From Pseudoalteromonas shioyasakiensis (GTDB lineage Bacteria > Pseudomonadota > Gammaproteobacteria > Enterobacterales > Alteromonadaceae): DNA of 64,000 bases. The stretch spans positions 186,001 through 250,000 of the forward strand of contig NZ_CP077771.1 in the NCBI RefSeq assembly GCF_019134595.1, in the 5' to 3' direction. Below the pieces are notes generated by a model. It was not told the DNA's origin. It did no database searches and saw only the letters and a list, made by a program, of their open reading frames with translations. A program made the translations under genes and the position numbers. Every line of letters begins with the position of its first letter. Position 1 is the stretch's first letter. Below are positions 29,089 through 37,165 of the stretch, piece after piece.

Positions 29089-29144
29089 GTCTGACGTATT
29101 ATCTAAATTGTTTATGGTCAAAAACACGTTAGAGTATTTAATCA

Positions 29145-29268
29145 GTAACGCCCAATTAAGGTGTGAAGCACGCGATCACAGAACTTCATTTGAACCCCGT
29201 AAACACTGAACTAAACCCAAACCAAAAATGCCAAGCGTGCTGAATCACTCTTAAATTGTTTGTTAGTT
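29145..29268 (-). repeat. attC site 1 (last in the array)
   Basis: TAACGCCCAATTAAGG at the left and TTGTTTGTTAGTT at the right frame an imperfect dyad (GAAGCACGC with GCGTGCT in the interior). It has the layout of the sites at 30052-32233 and abuts the stop of the protease cassette gene. Confidence 0.7.
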
Positions 29269-30033
29269 TTAAACGACTCCACCGAACCCTTTCATCTCAC
29301 CGAGAGCCGTAGCTCCAAGGAAGTTAATGAGGTTACTTCCGATCATTAGCCCTTCCTTTTTCTTATATGTATGAAATACACCGACTAATTTAGGCACTGT
29401 CCAATCAGTTGAAGTTTCATAACCGGCTGGCCACGCAAAAACTGCACCACCGCTCATTCCATTCGGGCTTGGTGGGGTCATACGTTCATCGGTACTAGGA
29501 TTGACAGTTCGCTTCATACTAAAATGAATAATCGAGCTAGTCATTGGACATAGTTTCAGTGAGTCGTAAGTTTCTTTCTGTGCTGCGACACCCCGAAAAT
29601 AGTAAAGCTCTGATTTGAAACCATCGGGTTTCTTTTTAGACTTACTTGCAGGGTAACCGACAACGGAAACCACTCCTAGTTCTTCAGACGAGGCTACTAA
29701 CTGCGATTTAGTTTGTAGAAGAGGCAAAAAATGATGGCAGAGTTCGCAAGCAAACTTTGAAGACAACCGAATATAAGCCATATCAACAGTGTCGTCAGCA
29801 CGAGCAATTTCAGGTGGTAGGTCTATGAATGCAGTATAACCATCAATTTCAGTCAACCCATTTGCCGTAGGGACTAATAGTGTTCCTTTCTCCATGTCAT
29901 CTGTAACATGTGCTGCGGTAAATAGAAATGGATGGTTATTCAAATCCACAAATACCGCGGTTCCTATTTGAACGATACGTTTAGGAACATCTGTCTTGAT
30001 AAAGATAGGAACTATTGATTTATCAACTTCCAC
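29269..30033 (-). CDS. trypsin-like serine protease in an integron cassette
   Basis: A 254-residue protein with a chymotrypsin-like serine protease fold. The triad can be read as His in FLFTAAHVTDD, Asp in DDTVDMAYIRLS and Ser in PNGMSGGAVFAW. GTAVFVDLNNHPFLFTAAHV is typical of trypsin-like peptidase domains in bacterial stress or effector proteins. There is no signal peptide, so it should act in the cytoplasm. The open frame extends to 30117 through the attC site; the GTG at 30033, preceded by AAAGGAG 6 bases away, is the likely start. Its position between attC sites marks it as a mobile cassette. Confidence 0.78.
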   Translation of the reverse strand: MEVDKSIVPIFIKTDVPKRIVQIGTAVFVDLNNHPFLFTAAHVTDDMEKGTLLVPTANGLTEIDGYTAFIDLPPEIARADDTVDMAYIRLSSKFACELCHHFLPLLQTKSQLVASSEELGVVSVVGYPASKSKKKPDGFKSELYYFRGVAAQKETYDSLKLCPMTSSIIHFSMKRTVNPSTDERMTPPSPNGMSGGAVFAWPAGYETSTDWTVPKLVGVFHTYKKKEGLMIGSNLINFLGATALGEMKGFGGVV

Positions 30034-30049
30034 TGAACTCTCCTTTAAA

Positions 30050-30139
30050 ACTAACGCCGCAAATAAACGGCTAAAATTTGTGAGGTACGAACAAAGCCAA
30101 CTGATTTTTGTCCGCACTTTTTAATTTGCTTTGTTAGGC
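30050..30139 (-). repeat. attC site 2
   Basis: CTAACGCCGC at the left end and TTTGTTAGGC at the right end enclose a ~90-bp imperfect dyad. The stop codon of the upstream membrane protein gene lies inside its right-end core. Confidence 0.85.
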
Positions 30140-30475
30140 TGAACGCAGCACTTTGCTGTTTTTAATACCTAGGACGAAGTAAATTAAACCGATAGCAAAC
30201 GCAATGTTGTAAGGAAGAGCAACAAAGAATTCAAAGTGCGGTGAATCAGCTGCAATACCAGCAATTAAAATTATTATGATAAAGGAAAATAAACTAAAAA
30301 AGGTTGAAAGTGCGAACGAAAAGAAACCCTTTGAAAGATGTGAGAGGTATTTATCACTTTTAATTTTGTAGGTTTTCTTAAGTGAAACATATGCGTAAAC
30401 GTTAACAATAATTGCAATAACTGACATTGCCACGTCAAAGAAATAATAAGGTGTAAAAATATTCGCTTCTTCCAA
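30134..30475 (-). CDS. cassette-encoded membrane protein, three or four helices
   Basis: A 113-residue protein with hydrophobic segments at about 9-29, 52-74 and 84-104 and no recognisable domain. The start is TTG at 30475, supported by GGGAG 6 bases before it. The stop lies in the GTTAGGC core of attC site 2, the standard geometry of an integron cassette gene. Function unknown. Confidence 0.7.
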   Translation of the reverse strand: MEEANIFTPYYFFDVAMSVIAIIVNVYAYVSLKKTYKIKSDKYLSHLSKGFFSFALSTFFSLFSFIIIILIAGIAADSPHFEFFVALPYNIAFAIGLIYFVLGIKNSKVLRSA

Positions 30476-30498
30476 GGTAAACTCCCTTTTTTTGTGCT

Positions 30499-30598
30499 GC
30501 CTAACGCCCCAAGCAGGGGCAATAACACGTAGGCTATAATACGGAACGAAGTGACGGAAGCCTACGTGTTAGTGTCCCGCTGACTTGGTTTGTTAGGT
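30499..30598 (-). repeat. attC site 3
   Basis: GCCTAAC (30499-30505) and GTTAGGT (30592-30598) bound a 100-bp dyad whose arms AACACGTAGGCT and AGCCTACGTGTT pair perfectly. This is a full canonical attC, close in sequence to attC 5. Confidence 0.92.
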
Positions 30599-31165
30599 AT
30601 TGCATGGTTCCCGGTTTATATTGATGCCTTTTTCTAATAATTCAGAAACCGCAGCGTTATCTAGAATCTCCATGTTGTTTATTGGTGTAATACCATCCTG
30701 TGATATGACTCCTGCCTCGGTTGGGCAAGTAGACCAACTAGTTGAGTTTGTAAATGTGTAGGTTTTTCCATTTTCGGGTGTAAACAGGTGCTTAGACATA
30801 CACTTATATCCATTTACTGGATGAATTAAACCAAAAGCTAAAAAAATGGGATTATCTGCCTTAACTTTAATTGTCGCTGGATTGCCCAATGGTAAAGCCG
30901 TTGAAATTTGTAAATCCCCAACGTAACCAAATGTAGTTTTACCGCTATCTTTTTGCTGGCAACGTTCATAGATAATTGCGGTATGAGGATGTGGTTGGAA
31001 TCCGAAACCATCTGTTTTCTTGGTGGTTTCAAGACTTAAATACGCTACCGGACCATCTTTAGGTTCCTGATATTTGTTTGGTTGACCTGAAAAAGTAATG
31101 TTATTTTCAGTGCTTGCACACCCAATTAAGCCAATGCAGCAAAGTGCGCTTATATATGTTTTCAT
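30593..31165 (-). CDS. cassette-encoded lipoprotein (DUF2846-like)
   Basis: A 190-residue lipoprotein: MKTYISALCCIGLIGCAS is a signal with lipobox (Cys16). The rest contains VAYLSLETTKK, a glycine-rich beta region and TIKVKADNPIFLAFGLI, in the style of DUF2846-type lipoproteins, which is a weak assignment. The frame continues upstream to 31255 through attC 4, but the signal sequence and GGAG place the start at 31165. Several cysteines (C81, C125-, C147-region) may form disulfides. Confidence 0.72.
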   Translation of the reverse strand: MKTYISALCCIGLIGCASTENNITFSGQPNKYQEPKDGPVAYLSLETTKKTDGFGFQPHPHTAIIYERCQQKDSGKTTFGYVGDLQISTALPLGNPATIKVKADNPIFLAFGLIHPVNGYKCMSKHLFTPENGKTYTFTNSTSWSTCPTEAGVISQDGITPINNMEILDNAAVSELLEKGININREPCNT

Positions 31166-31189
31166 TCGAACTCCGAAGTTAAACGCAAT

Positions 31190-31290
31190 ACCTAACGCCC
31201 TGTTAATGGGCGGATTACGCTTGGCTAAAATTAGCGAAGAATGAGCGCCAGCCAAGCAGTAAGGCGTCCATTTTAAACAGCTTGTTAGGT
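31190..31290 (-). repeat. attC site 4
   Basis: ACCTAAC (31190-31196) and GTTAGGT (31284-31290) bound a 101-bp dyad with arms ATTACGCTTGGCT and AGCCAAGCAGTAA. Canonical length and ends. Confidence 0.92.
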
Positions 31291-31298
31291 TACGAACC

Positions 31299-31577
31299 TC
31301 AATCTACATTGTGATACTGTGCTGCTTGTTCGTAACAGTTAACACATACGACTGACATTTGATTAAACTCTCTGAATCTTTCTGTCATGCCGTCCTCTTC
31401 CTCAAAAACAGCCTCACATTGATAACACCAAGCTTGAAGATCATTTGGAACGCTTGAATTTTCAATGAAACCGAGAGGCTCTCCCTCAGGTTTGACAAGA
31501 TGACCACATAGTACGGCAGCCACTCGCTTTCCATGCTTACCGCAATCAATATACATCGGTTCTATATCTGTACTCAT
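31299..31577 (-). CDS. cassette-encoded small protein with paired cysteines
   Basis: A 92-residue protein starting MSTDIEPMYIDCGKHGKR. Two CxxC pairs near the C-terminus (CYQC, CVNC) plus Cys12 and Cys24 suggest a zinc ribbon. The same style of small cysteine-paired protein is common in integron cassettes. The frame runs 6 codons further upstream into attC 5; ATG 31577 is preferred. No known function. Confidence 0.68.
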   Translation of the reverse strand: MSTDIEPMYIDCGKHGKRVAAVLCGHLVKPEGEPLGFIENSSVPNDLQAWCYQCEAVFEEEDGMTERFREFNQMSVVCVNCYEQAAQYHNVD

Positions 31578-31582
31578 TAGTA

Positions 31583-31696
31583 ACCTAACACCCACATAAG
31601 GGGCAGTAATGCGTGGGCTATAATAGGAGCGAAGCGACAGAGCCCACGTGTTACTGTCCCAGCGAGCCTGCGAGCGGCTTAATGTGCTTGTTAGTT
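31583..31696 (-). repeat. attC site 5
   Basis: ACCTAAC (31583-31589) and GTTAGTT (31690-31696) bound a 114-bp dyad with arms CAGTAATGCGTGGGCT and AGCCCACGTGTTACTG. Arms resemble those of attC 3. Confidence 0.9.
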
Positions 31697-32128
31697 GCCG
31701 GCATCACTAAATTTATCAAGATAGTCAGAAATTCTGGGCAATATGTCTACTCGTTTAACAACCTTATCCCGTAAGAAGAACAGCAACTCTTTGGAATTAT
31801 CAACATAATCAGTAAAACGCCCATCTTTAACTTCTAATTCTAAGTTTGGATAGTGGGTTAACAGTTCTTGTTCGGTTAACCCAATTGGAAAAAAGCCATC
31901 TAAACTTACATCCGGTGAATAGACAAAAATTCTTTCCAAGATAAAATTAAAATCAGGATCAAAGTCTAACCTTAGGCCTTGCGCTTTGTATTCCCAAACT
32001 TCAGCACGAATACCGTCTTTACCACCTTCATTTTCGACGATATCAGGTTTACCGAAGAGTTCTAAAGCATCTTCTTTGGTAGCACCGAATTTTAATACAT
32101 CCAACCCTTCAAGTGGCTCAATTTTCAT
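31691..32128 (-). CDS. cassette-encoded protein of unknown function, 145 residues
   Basis: A soluble 145-residue acidic protein, MKIEPLEGLDVLKFGATKED, then ALELFGKPDIVE. Its middle (VWEYKAQGLRLDFD, FVYSPDVSLDGF) suggests a small alpha/beta fold in the style of BamE-like or immunity proteins, with no signal peptide. No Shine-Dalgarno sequence is evident because attC 6 precedes the start closely. The stop is inside the core of attC 5. Confidence 0.65.
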   Translation of the reverse strand: MKIEPLEGLDVLKFGATKEDALELFGKPDIVENEGGKDGIRAEVWEYKAQGLRLDFDPDFNFILERIFVYSPDVSLDGFFPIGLTEQELLTHYPNLELEVKDGRFTDYVDNSKELLFFLRDKVVKRVDILPRISDYLDKFSDAGN

Positions 32129-32133
32129 AAGGC

Positions 32134-32233
32134 AACTAACGCCCTGTTAATGGGCAAAATATAGTTGGCTAAAATAAGCGACGAAGGAGCAAAAGCCAAC
32201 TGTATTTTGTCCTTGTTAAACAGCTTGTTATGC
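32134..32233 (-). repeat. attC site 6
   Basis: AACTAAC (32134-32140) and GTTATGC (32227-32233) bound a 100-bp dyad with arms AAAATATAGTTGGCT and AGCCAACTGTATTTT. Confidence 0.9.
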
Positions 32234-32629
32234 GTCTTTTTGCCATGGCAGTTGAAGATACAACAACGCAGTACACACAAAAATAATTGCAGTAAAAAAT
32301 TTGGCTAACCTTATATTTATTTCGGTGGAGCCAATACATACAGCTATAAAATAAAGTGCCAGAATTGAAAATGAAATAGCGAAAGCAAAAATAAGTGAAC
32401 TAATAAATTTGTTTATGCTTGATAGCTTTAATTTTGTATAAGTGAAAACACCAATCAATAATGTAGGTACAAAAGCTAATAGCACTAAAGGTGCTGTTGG
32501 ATCTTCAATTTCACCTTCTTGTTGTTCATCTATTGTTATTTTAATGATTAATCCAACTAACACAATACCAACGAATTTGAGTGTAATTTTTAGATTTGAC
32601 CAAAACTTAGATTTGAATTCAGAGGTCAA
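32228..32629 (-). CDS. cassette-encoded membrane protein, four helices
   Basis: A 133-residue protein with four hydrophobic segments (about 11-29, 41-58, 71-95, 103-126) and a short basic C-terminus. The start is TTG at 32629 with GGAG 8 bases before it. It is the first cassette gene of the array as transcribed. No family recognised. Confidence 0.65.
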   Translation of the reverse strand: MTSEFKSKFWSNLKITLKFVGIVLVGLIIKITIDEQQEGEIEDPTAPLVLLAFVPTLLIGVFTYTKLKLSSINKFISSLIFAFAISFSILALYFIAVCIGSTEINIRLAKFFTAIIFVCTALLYLQLPWQKDA

Positions 32630-32653
32630 TTAGAAACTCCATTTTCTCGAGAC

Positions 32654-32933
32654 GCATAACATGTTTATAGCGAGCGAATCGCGCGTTTTTCTACCACTGC
32701 GTCGCTCGCTTTTCTGAATGACTCATTTGTAACAAACTTCTTAACTAATTGCCATTAATACTAAAATGCAGTAATTCTAGCTTTTGTCTCAGGACAAAAA
32801 CGAGCGATTGGGTCGTTTTCCTGACTATGCAAGCAATATGCTTTGACGAAATAGAACAGTAATTTCGAACGGCCGAAGTTCGCTCTTTTGAGTCATGCGC
32901 CTAAACACGTTTAGGGGCAATAACAAGTTAGCC
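32654..32933 (-). repeat. long attC-like element at the head of the array (copy A)
   Basis: GCATAAC (32654-32660) and GTTAGCC (32927-32933) look like attC ends, but the span is 280 bases, more than twice the usual length. A related element lies at about 53651-53935: both share a TATAGCGAGCGAAT segment with GCGCGTTTTTCT, then TTAACTAATTGCCA, and an AACGAG.GATTG block in the same order. It may be a fused pair of attC sites or a separate element. Confidence 0.55.
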
Positions 32934-33003
32934 TTCATCAATAACTATAAATTATCACCTAACAAACATACGTATTTGCACAGTACAAATGAGGAGAATC
33001 TGT

Positions 33004-33231
33004 GTGAAGACATTTTGTTTAGAGCTCGTACTTGGGTTAGTTCGAGTCGGTGTGAATAGTATTTATCTGTTTATTTCACTTGCGATATTTTTGTGGGTTA
33101 TTAATTACCCCGAAACTTCTAGACTGGCGTCTGCTGACTTACTCGAAGGTTATGAGCAAATTATTTTGGCATACATATGTGCTGATATTTTAAGTTTCAT
33201 AGAGTCTAAATTACGAGACAAATACCTTTAA
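33004..33231 (+). CDS. small hypothetical membrane protein
   Basis: A 75-residue protein with one strong hydrophobic stretch (YLFISLAIFLWVI) and a charged C-terminus SKLRDKYL. GAGGAG 6 bases before GTG 33004 decides the start over ATG 32989. It is followed at once by a terminator, so it is a single-gene unit on the opposite strand to the cassettes. Not recognised. Confidence 0.55.
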   Translation: MKTFCLELVLGLVRVGVNSIYLFISLAIFLWVINYPETSRLASADLLEGYEQIILAYICADILSFIESKLRDKYL

Positions 33232-33235
33232 TTCT

Positions 33236-33258
33236 AAGCGCCCTATGGGCGCTTTTTT
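33236..33258 (+). terminator. intrinsic terminator
   Basis: AAGCGCCC and GGGCGCTT form an 8-bp stem with a 3-base loop followed by six T bases, directly after the small membrane protein gene. Confidence 0.9.
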
Positions 33259-33300
33259 AAATTCTGATATAACTACGATTTTACTCTCTTATAAACCGAA

Positions 33301-33321
33301 AAAGCGCCATAGAGGCGCTTT
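33301..33321 (-). terminator. intrinsic terminator after the minus-strand pair
   Basis: AAAGCGCC and GGCGCTTT form an 8-bp stem, with TTTTTC on the minus strand, 20 bases downstream of the gene ending at 33341. Confidence 0.7.
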
Positions 33322-33340
33322 GGTGGACAAACATAGGAGG

Positions 33341-33586
33341 TTAGTAAAACCTTAGTAACACATACTCAAGCATCTTTTTCATGCTGGGTGCGTGCTTTTC
33401 TGCATAGATATAGTAGCCAGTTGCACCCATTACAAATTTGGTGCAAAACAGGCTCATTACGATTAACCAAACGAGATTTTCTGTGGTCTTAAGCTGATAA
33501 AACGTAAACCCAACACCACTGATTAGAATCAGTGCGATAACAATCTCTATACGATTGCGATAGATAAATGAGTGTTTAAAACTCAT
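33341..33586 (-). CDS. small hypothetical membrane protein
   Basis: An 81-residue protein with two hydrophobic helices (about 13-29 and 38-62), MSFKHSFIYRNRIEIVIALI at the start. Its ATG lies inside the last codons of the preceding 66-residue gene (11-base overlap), so the two are coupled. Not recognised. Confidence 0.6.
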   Translation of the reverse strand: MSFKHSFIYRNRIEIVIALILISGVGFTFYQLKTTENLVWLIVMSLFCTKFVMGATGYYIYAEKHAPSMKKMLEYVLLRFY

Positions 33587-33776
33587 CTATTCCACCGCAA
33601 GAAATATCAATCCCCCAATCAGTATCATCAAATACAGAGAAAGAATCACAGCTTGTTGTATCAGAGAAATCACTGTTATCTGTGCCAAATACGTTGCCAC
33701 CTATATCTACACAATTGCCATTATCAGCATCATTGATAGGTAAACCGGTTGCAGGATTAATCGATGTAGTCGTCAT
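33576..33776 (-). CDS. small acidic protein, unknown
   Basis: A 66-residue, strongly acidic and glycine-rich protein beginning MTTTSINPATGLPINDAD and containing DIGGNVFGTDNSD and two further cysteines. The N-terminal motif SINPATGLPM/I resembles short proteins found repeatedly on mobile elements, a recollection not verified here. AGAGG lies 8 bases before ATG. It overlaps the following membrane protein gene. Confidence 0.6.
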   Translation of the reverse strand: MTTTSINPATGLPINDADNGNCVDIGGNVFGTDNSDFSDTTSCDSFSVFDDTDWGIDISCGGIDEF

Positions 33777-34561
33777 TTTTTAACCTCTTAGAGTGGGTAA
33801 GTTCTCTTTAAAAGTTAATGATTTTGTGATAAAAAACAAACTTGTTTGACTGCGAAGCTCAGCAACAAACAGTTTGGATTATCACTTTCTTCTTTTCTAT
33901 TTATCTCACTATTCACAGACAATATTACTTTGTTTTGTTACGAAGTAGACTTACTTTTTCGTCTGAAAGACATCAAATTCAGCCTAATCCGGAACGAAAT
34001 TAGGCAATAAAAAGCGTCTCAGAATGAGACCAATAAGTCGCGTAATGTGCCGTAGGCGAAGCCGAAGAAACATGGAGCAGCGCGAATGTACAGCTGGTCT
34101 GTACTCACCGCGATGATGTTTCGCCCTAGCGAAATTCGGTTGAAATTTGGCACAAATTGAAAAGCGAACCACCTTTGCGATAGAAAAGTAAGCGATATGA
34201 TGAAGGCGGATAATGGGGCACCCATCGCCTGTTCATAAAGCGGCATTGTGGCGGTGAGTACAGAGCGTAGCTCGGTACATTCGCGCTATGGCTTAATACG
34301 CTAGAGCGGTAGCTCGTTGAGTCAGCTCGTTGCGGAGCAACATCAGAGATGACGGGCGTTTTAAGCCATATGTTTGAACAACAACGTTGTGAAGACATCA
34401 GCTGAAAGCTGCCTGTTGTTGCGATAATCATCGCGACAACTCTGCCGGGCACGCGTACAAAGCATCTCGGTAGGAAAACCGGCAAACAATCGCTAAAAAG
34501 CGATAATTTGCAAGGCGGGTTGTTAGTTAAAGATTCAAACTAACAACCAGAGTCTTTAAAC
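33777..34561. other. 785-bp structured noncoding block, candidate oriT or RNA
   Basis: Between 33980 and 34540 GC content rises and hairpins crowd together: GTCTCAgaaTGAGAC near 34014, GTTGCGATaatcATCGCGACAAC near 34419, and CAATCGCTaaaaAGCGATAA near 34489. Three overlapping minus-strand frames (33984-34485) have no ribosome binding sites and read as shadows. The block precedes a replication-relaxation-like gene, as a transfer or replication origin might. Confidence 0.45.
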
Positions 34562-35437
34562 ATGACAAGCATTCAAAACAACAATACAAGTAGCCAACTT
34601 CAGCTCGCCTATCCTCGTTATTTTGATATTGATATGCGCTACTATGAAGGTGCAAACAATCATCAAAAGTTTAGCAATCGCCTGAAGCTCTCAACTCTCA
34701 TTGCCATTCGATTTACAATCATAACACCAGGCCTTGTGAGTTGGCTTTACTGCATCTCACACCGATTAGCCTTAGAGCATTTAAATAGGCTCACCAACGA
34801 TGGATTTTTAAAGCTCGTTAAAACACATCGTAGCCCCGATGGGCGCGTCTATGTTCCAACCTACAGTGCTGCAAAGTACGCTGAAGAAATAATGAATATT
34901 GATGTGTACTTCAGAGCCAATACCAACCCAGCTTTACAGTTTAACCATAACAACGTTATGCATAACCTAATTAACGCCTTTGTGATGCTAAGAGGCATTC
35001 ACAATTATCACAGTGATGGCACCTACGCCCCAATGTGGCAAAGCTTTATAACTGAACCCGAATTCAAACGCGCCAATACAAGCACAGAGACCCGAACAGT
35101 CGATGGCGCAGTACGCTTATTAGATGGCTCAATTGCAGCCATAGAAGTCGAACACTCCTTCAAGAACAAAGCAGCACGGCAAGCCATTCTTCTAAAATAC
35201 CTAGCCTCACTTAAAAATGGCGACTACGACAAAGTGTTTTTATTCTCCCAATCGCAGCAAATTTTTGACGACATAAAGCGCCTGCATGAACAACTATTCG
35301 AAGAAATGACAACACGGTTCGACAAGAAAACTCGCCACCCTCTCCTATCACCTGACGATGTCGAGCTACTGCAATCATCGATTATCTATCGAACCAAGCT
35401 ATGTGATGAAATAAGTGAGAGGTTTTATAGCATTTAG
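34562..35437 (+). CDS. winged-helix protein, replication-relaxation-like
   Basis: A 291-residue protein. Residues 30-110 look like a winged helix (LVSWLYCISHRLALEHLNRL, TNDGFLKLVKTHRSPDGR); residues 170-230 contain TRTVDGAVRLLDGSIAAIEVEHSF, an Asp...Glu-x-Glu pattern seen in replication-relaxation family proteins of plasmids and mobile elements. It may process or bind the adjacent structured block. The last ~50 bases of the gene belong to the direct repeat found again at 51095, and a decayed copy of its 3' end lies at about 53080-53235. Confidence 0.55.
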   Translation: MTSIQNNNTSSQLQLAYPRYFDIDMRYYEGANNHQKFSNRLKLSTLIAIRFTIITPGLVSWLYCISHRLALEHLNRLTNDGFLKLVKTHRSPDGRVYVPTYSAAKYAEEIMNIDVYFRANTNPALQFNHNNVMHNLINAFVMLRGIHNYHSDGTYAPMWQSFITEPEFKRANTSTETRTVDGAVRLLDGSIAAIEVEHSFKNKAARQAILLKYLASLKNGDYDKVFLFSQSQQIFDDIKRLHEQLFEEMTTRFDKKTRHPLLSPDDVELLQSSIIYRTKLCDEISERFYSI

Positions 35438-35931
35438 ATTTTGCTTACCAGTGGCGATAATAGCACCATATAAAAAGTAGAAATTTTTCGCAGAAATGGG
35501 CTATGAAGAAGGGTTCTAAATTGGGCATAACCGAGTAATGTCGGGAAAAATAAATTTAGGAGCCCTTAATGAATAACAAAGTTGGCATCTTTTGGTTTGC
35601 TGAAAACACATTAGTCTTTAAAGCTCAAAGTGCTATCGACTTAAAGCCAGATCAACTTGGATTTATTGATAGCACGCTGCAACACCAAGTTGAGTGGGAA
35701 GATAATAATATTTATCAATTGTTTGGTTTAATGCTAGACAACACTGACTACTACAACTTTCCCAGAGGTCGAGTTGTTTTTAATGTTGATCAAAATGCCT
35801 CATACGTATATTTAGACAAAAACTTGTTTAAAAAGCATATAGTTAAAAAGATAAAAGCTAATTTTTCTTTACTAGATACAAATGTCAGGTTCTTTACTGA
35901 TCCTCATTACAATTGCTTTGGTAGTATTTAG
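35380..35931 (+). repeat. ~0.55-kb direct repeat, left copy
   Basis: This segment, from within the 3' end of the winged-helix gene to the end of the 120-codon gene, is highly similar to 51095-51656 in the same orientation. The intergenic part is nearly identical, including TTTTGCTTAC, a 20-base run around AAAAAGTAGAAATTTTTCGC and GAAATGGGCTATGA. Confidence 0.88.
35569..35931 (+). CDS. hypothetical protein, duplicated at 51291
   Basis: A 120-residue protein starting MNNKVGIFWFAENTLVFKAQ, with AIDLKPDQLGFIDSTLQHQV and the end RFFTDPHYNCFG. No known domain was recognised; the style (Trp/Phe-rich N-terminus) resembles small mobile-element proteins. AGGAG 8 bases upstream sets the start. The paralogue at 51291 is about 90 percent identical and differs mainly at the C-terminus. 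Confidence 0.75.
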   Translation: MNNKVGIFWFAENTLVFKAQSAIDLKPDQLGFIDSTLQHQVEWEDNNIYQLFGLMLDNTDYYNFPRGRVVFNVDQNASYVYLDKNLFKKHIVKKIKANFSLLDTNVRFFTDPHYNCFGSI

Positions 35932-36000
35932 AACAAATAAAATACTACCAAATAACTGAGCACAGATACGCAGAGCTAAATTGGTGGCACACCTATGAAA

Positions 36001-37104
36001 CTACTTACCAGAGGGGGCTGGTGATTGACTGCGTATAAAAGCCGGTATATCAAAAATATCACTTTTACTTGATACAACAGCTTTAGTTTTTGTGGTTTTC
36101 TCTACTTTAGGTATTGTTTCATCTATATTTTTGGCATGAATTAACTGACTTTTTGCACCTGTAGCTATGATGAGTATTTCAAAGTTATTCGCCAAACTCG
36201 TAATTTTAGATGCACCACAAATAACCACTGCATTTGGGCTAACTTGATGACGTACTGTATCCATTATGGTGTTGTAACTACCTAATGAAATCTCTTCGAC
36301 ACAATTAATTTGTACGATAACACCTGTACTTGTGCTCATATCAACACTGCTAACCAGAGGGTTGCTCAGGGCTTGCGTAAGAGCCATTTGTAAATCGCTT
36401 TCATCTGCACACTTTCCAACCCCCAATACAGCATCGCCTTGGGCGTCCATTACTCTTTGAAAGTCACGCAGATCTACGTTAATTAATCCCTGATAACACA
36501 GCATATCGATGAGTGAGGTAATTAAAGAATGTAAAATTTGATTACTGTGCTTAAAGGCATCAAATAAGCCAATGTCATTACCAAGCACCTCAATAAGTTG
36601 ATCATTTGGTAAAGTAACGACAGCATTAGCGAACTGTTTTAATTCATCAAGCCCTTGCTCAGCTACTTTTCGCCTAAAATCCCCCTCACTGGTAAAGGGT
36701 AATGTTGCAATACAGATTACAGGCTTATTAAGATCTTTGGCTAACTTAGCTATGTATGGGCTAGCTCCTGTGCCAGTGCCACCTCCTAAGCCAGTTGCGC
36801 ATAAGAGAATATCGCAGCTTTTGATAAGCGCTAATAATTGCTCTTCACTTTCTTGTGCGGCGAGTAACCCTATTTCTGGGTCTGCGCCAGCGCCATAGCC
36901 GTTTGTAAGCTCAGCACCTATCAACACAAAGTCATCACTTTGAGAGTGCTCTAATACAACCTTATCAGTATTAACGCAGTAAAACTTAGTTTGCGGGTTT
37001 TGAACCTCATTAAAAATGGTATTAACAGTGTTACAACCGCAGCCACCAATACCAAATACGCCAATAGACAAGCCATCTAAATTCTCAACTAACTCAAACA
37101 TCAT
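36001..37104 (-). CDS. accessory FtsZ paralogue with intact GTPase motifs and C-terminal peptide
   Basis: A 367-residue tubulin/FtsZ protein. GTP-binding features: IGVFGIGGCGCNTVNTI, FYCVNTDK, GYGAGADPEIG, tubulin signature GLGGGTGTGASP and PNDQLIEVLG. The T7 synergy loop GLINVDLRDF retains the Asp residues for GTP hydrolysis. After a short linker the C-terminus reads DIFDIPAFIRSQ, close to the FtsZ C-terminal peptide (DYLDIPAFLRKQ in E. coli) that binds FtsA and ZipA. It is not the division-cluster ftsZ: neighbours are WYL and HNH genes. A role as a division blocker in defence is inferred, not shown. Confidence 0.88.
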   Translation of the reverse strand: MMFELVENLDGLSIGVFGIGGCGCNTVNTIFNEVQNPQTKFYCVNTDKVVLEHSQSDDFVLIGAELTNGYGAGADPEIGLLAAQESEEQLLALIKSCDILLCATGLGGGTGTGASPYIAKLAKDLNKPVICIATLPFTSEGDFRRKVAEQGLDELKQFANAVVTLPNDQLIEVLGNDIGLFDAFKHSNQILHSLITSLIDMLCYQGLINVDLRDFQRVMDAQGDAVLGVGKCADESDLQMALTQALSNPLVSSVDMSTSTGVIVQINCVEEISLGSYNTIMDTVRHQVSPNAVVICGASKITSLANNFEILIIATGAKSQLIHAKNIDETIPKVEKTTKTKAVVSSKSDIFDIPAFIRSQSPAPSGK

Positions 37105-37165
37105 TGCTCCTCATTTTTTAAAGAGCATAACAACAAGGTGCGTCAATTTTTGACGCATCTGAAAA

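Noticed and set aside
30034..30117. Upstream extension of the protease cassette gene to ATG 30117
   Set aside because: The extension overlaps the attC site; a GTG with AAGGAG at 30033 explains the gene better.
33984..34485. Three overlapping minus-strand frames in the structured block
   Set aside because: No ribosome binding sites, many cysteines and prolines as expected from reading a hairpin-rich noncoding sequence, and overlap of frames.
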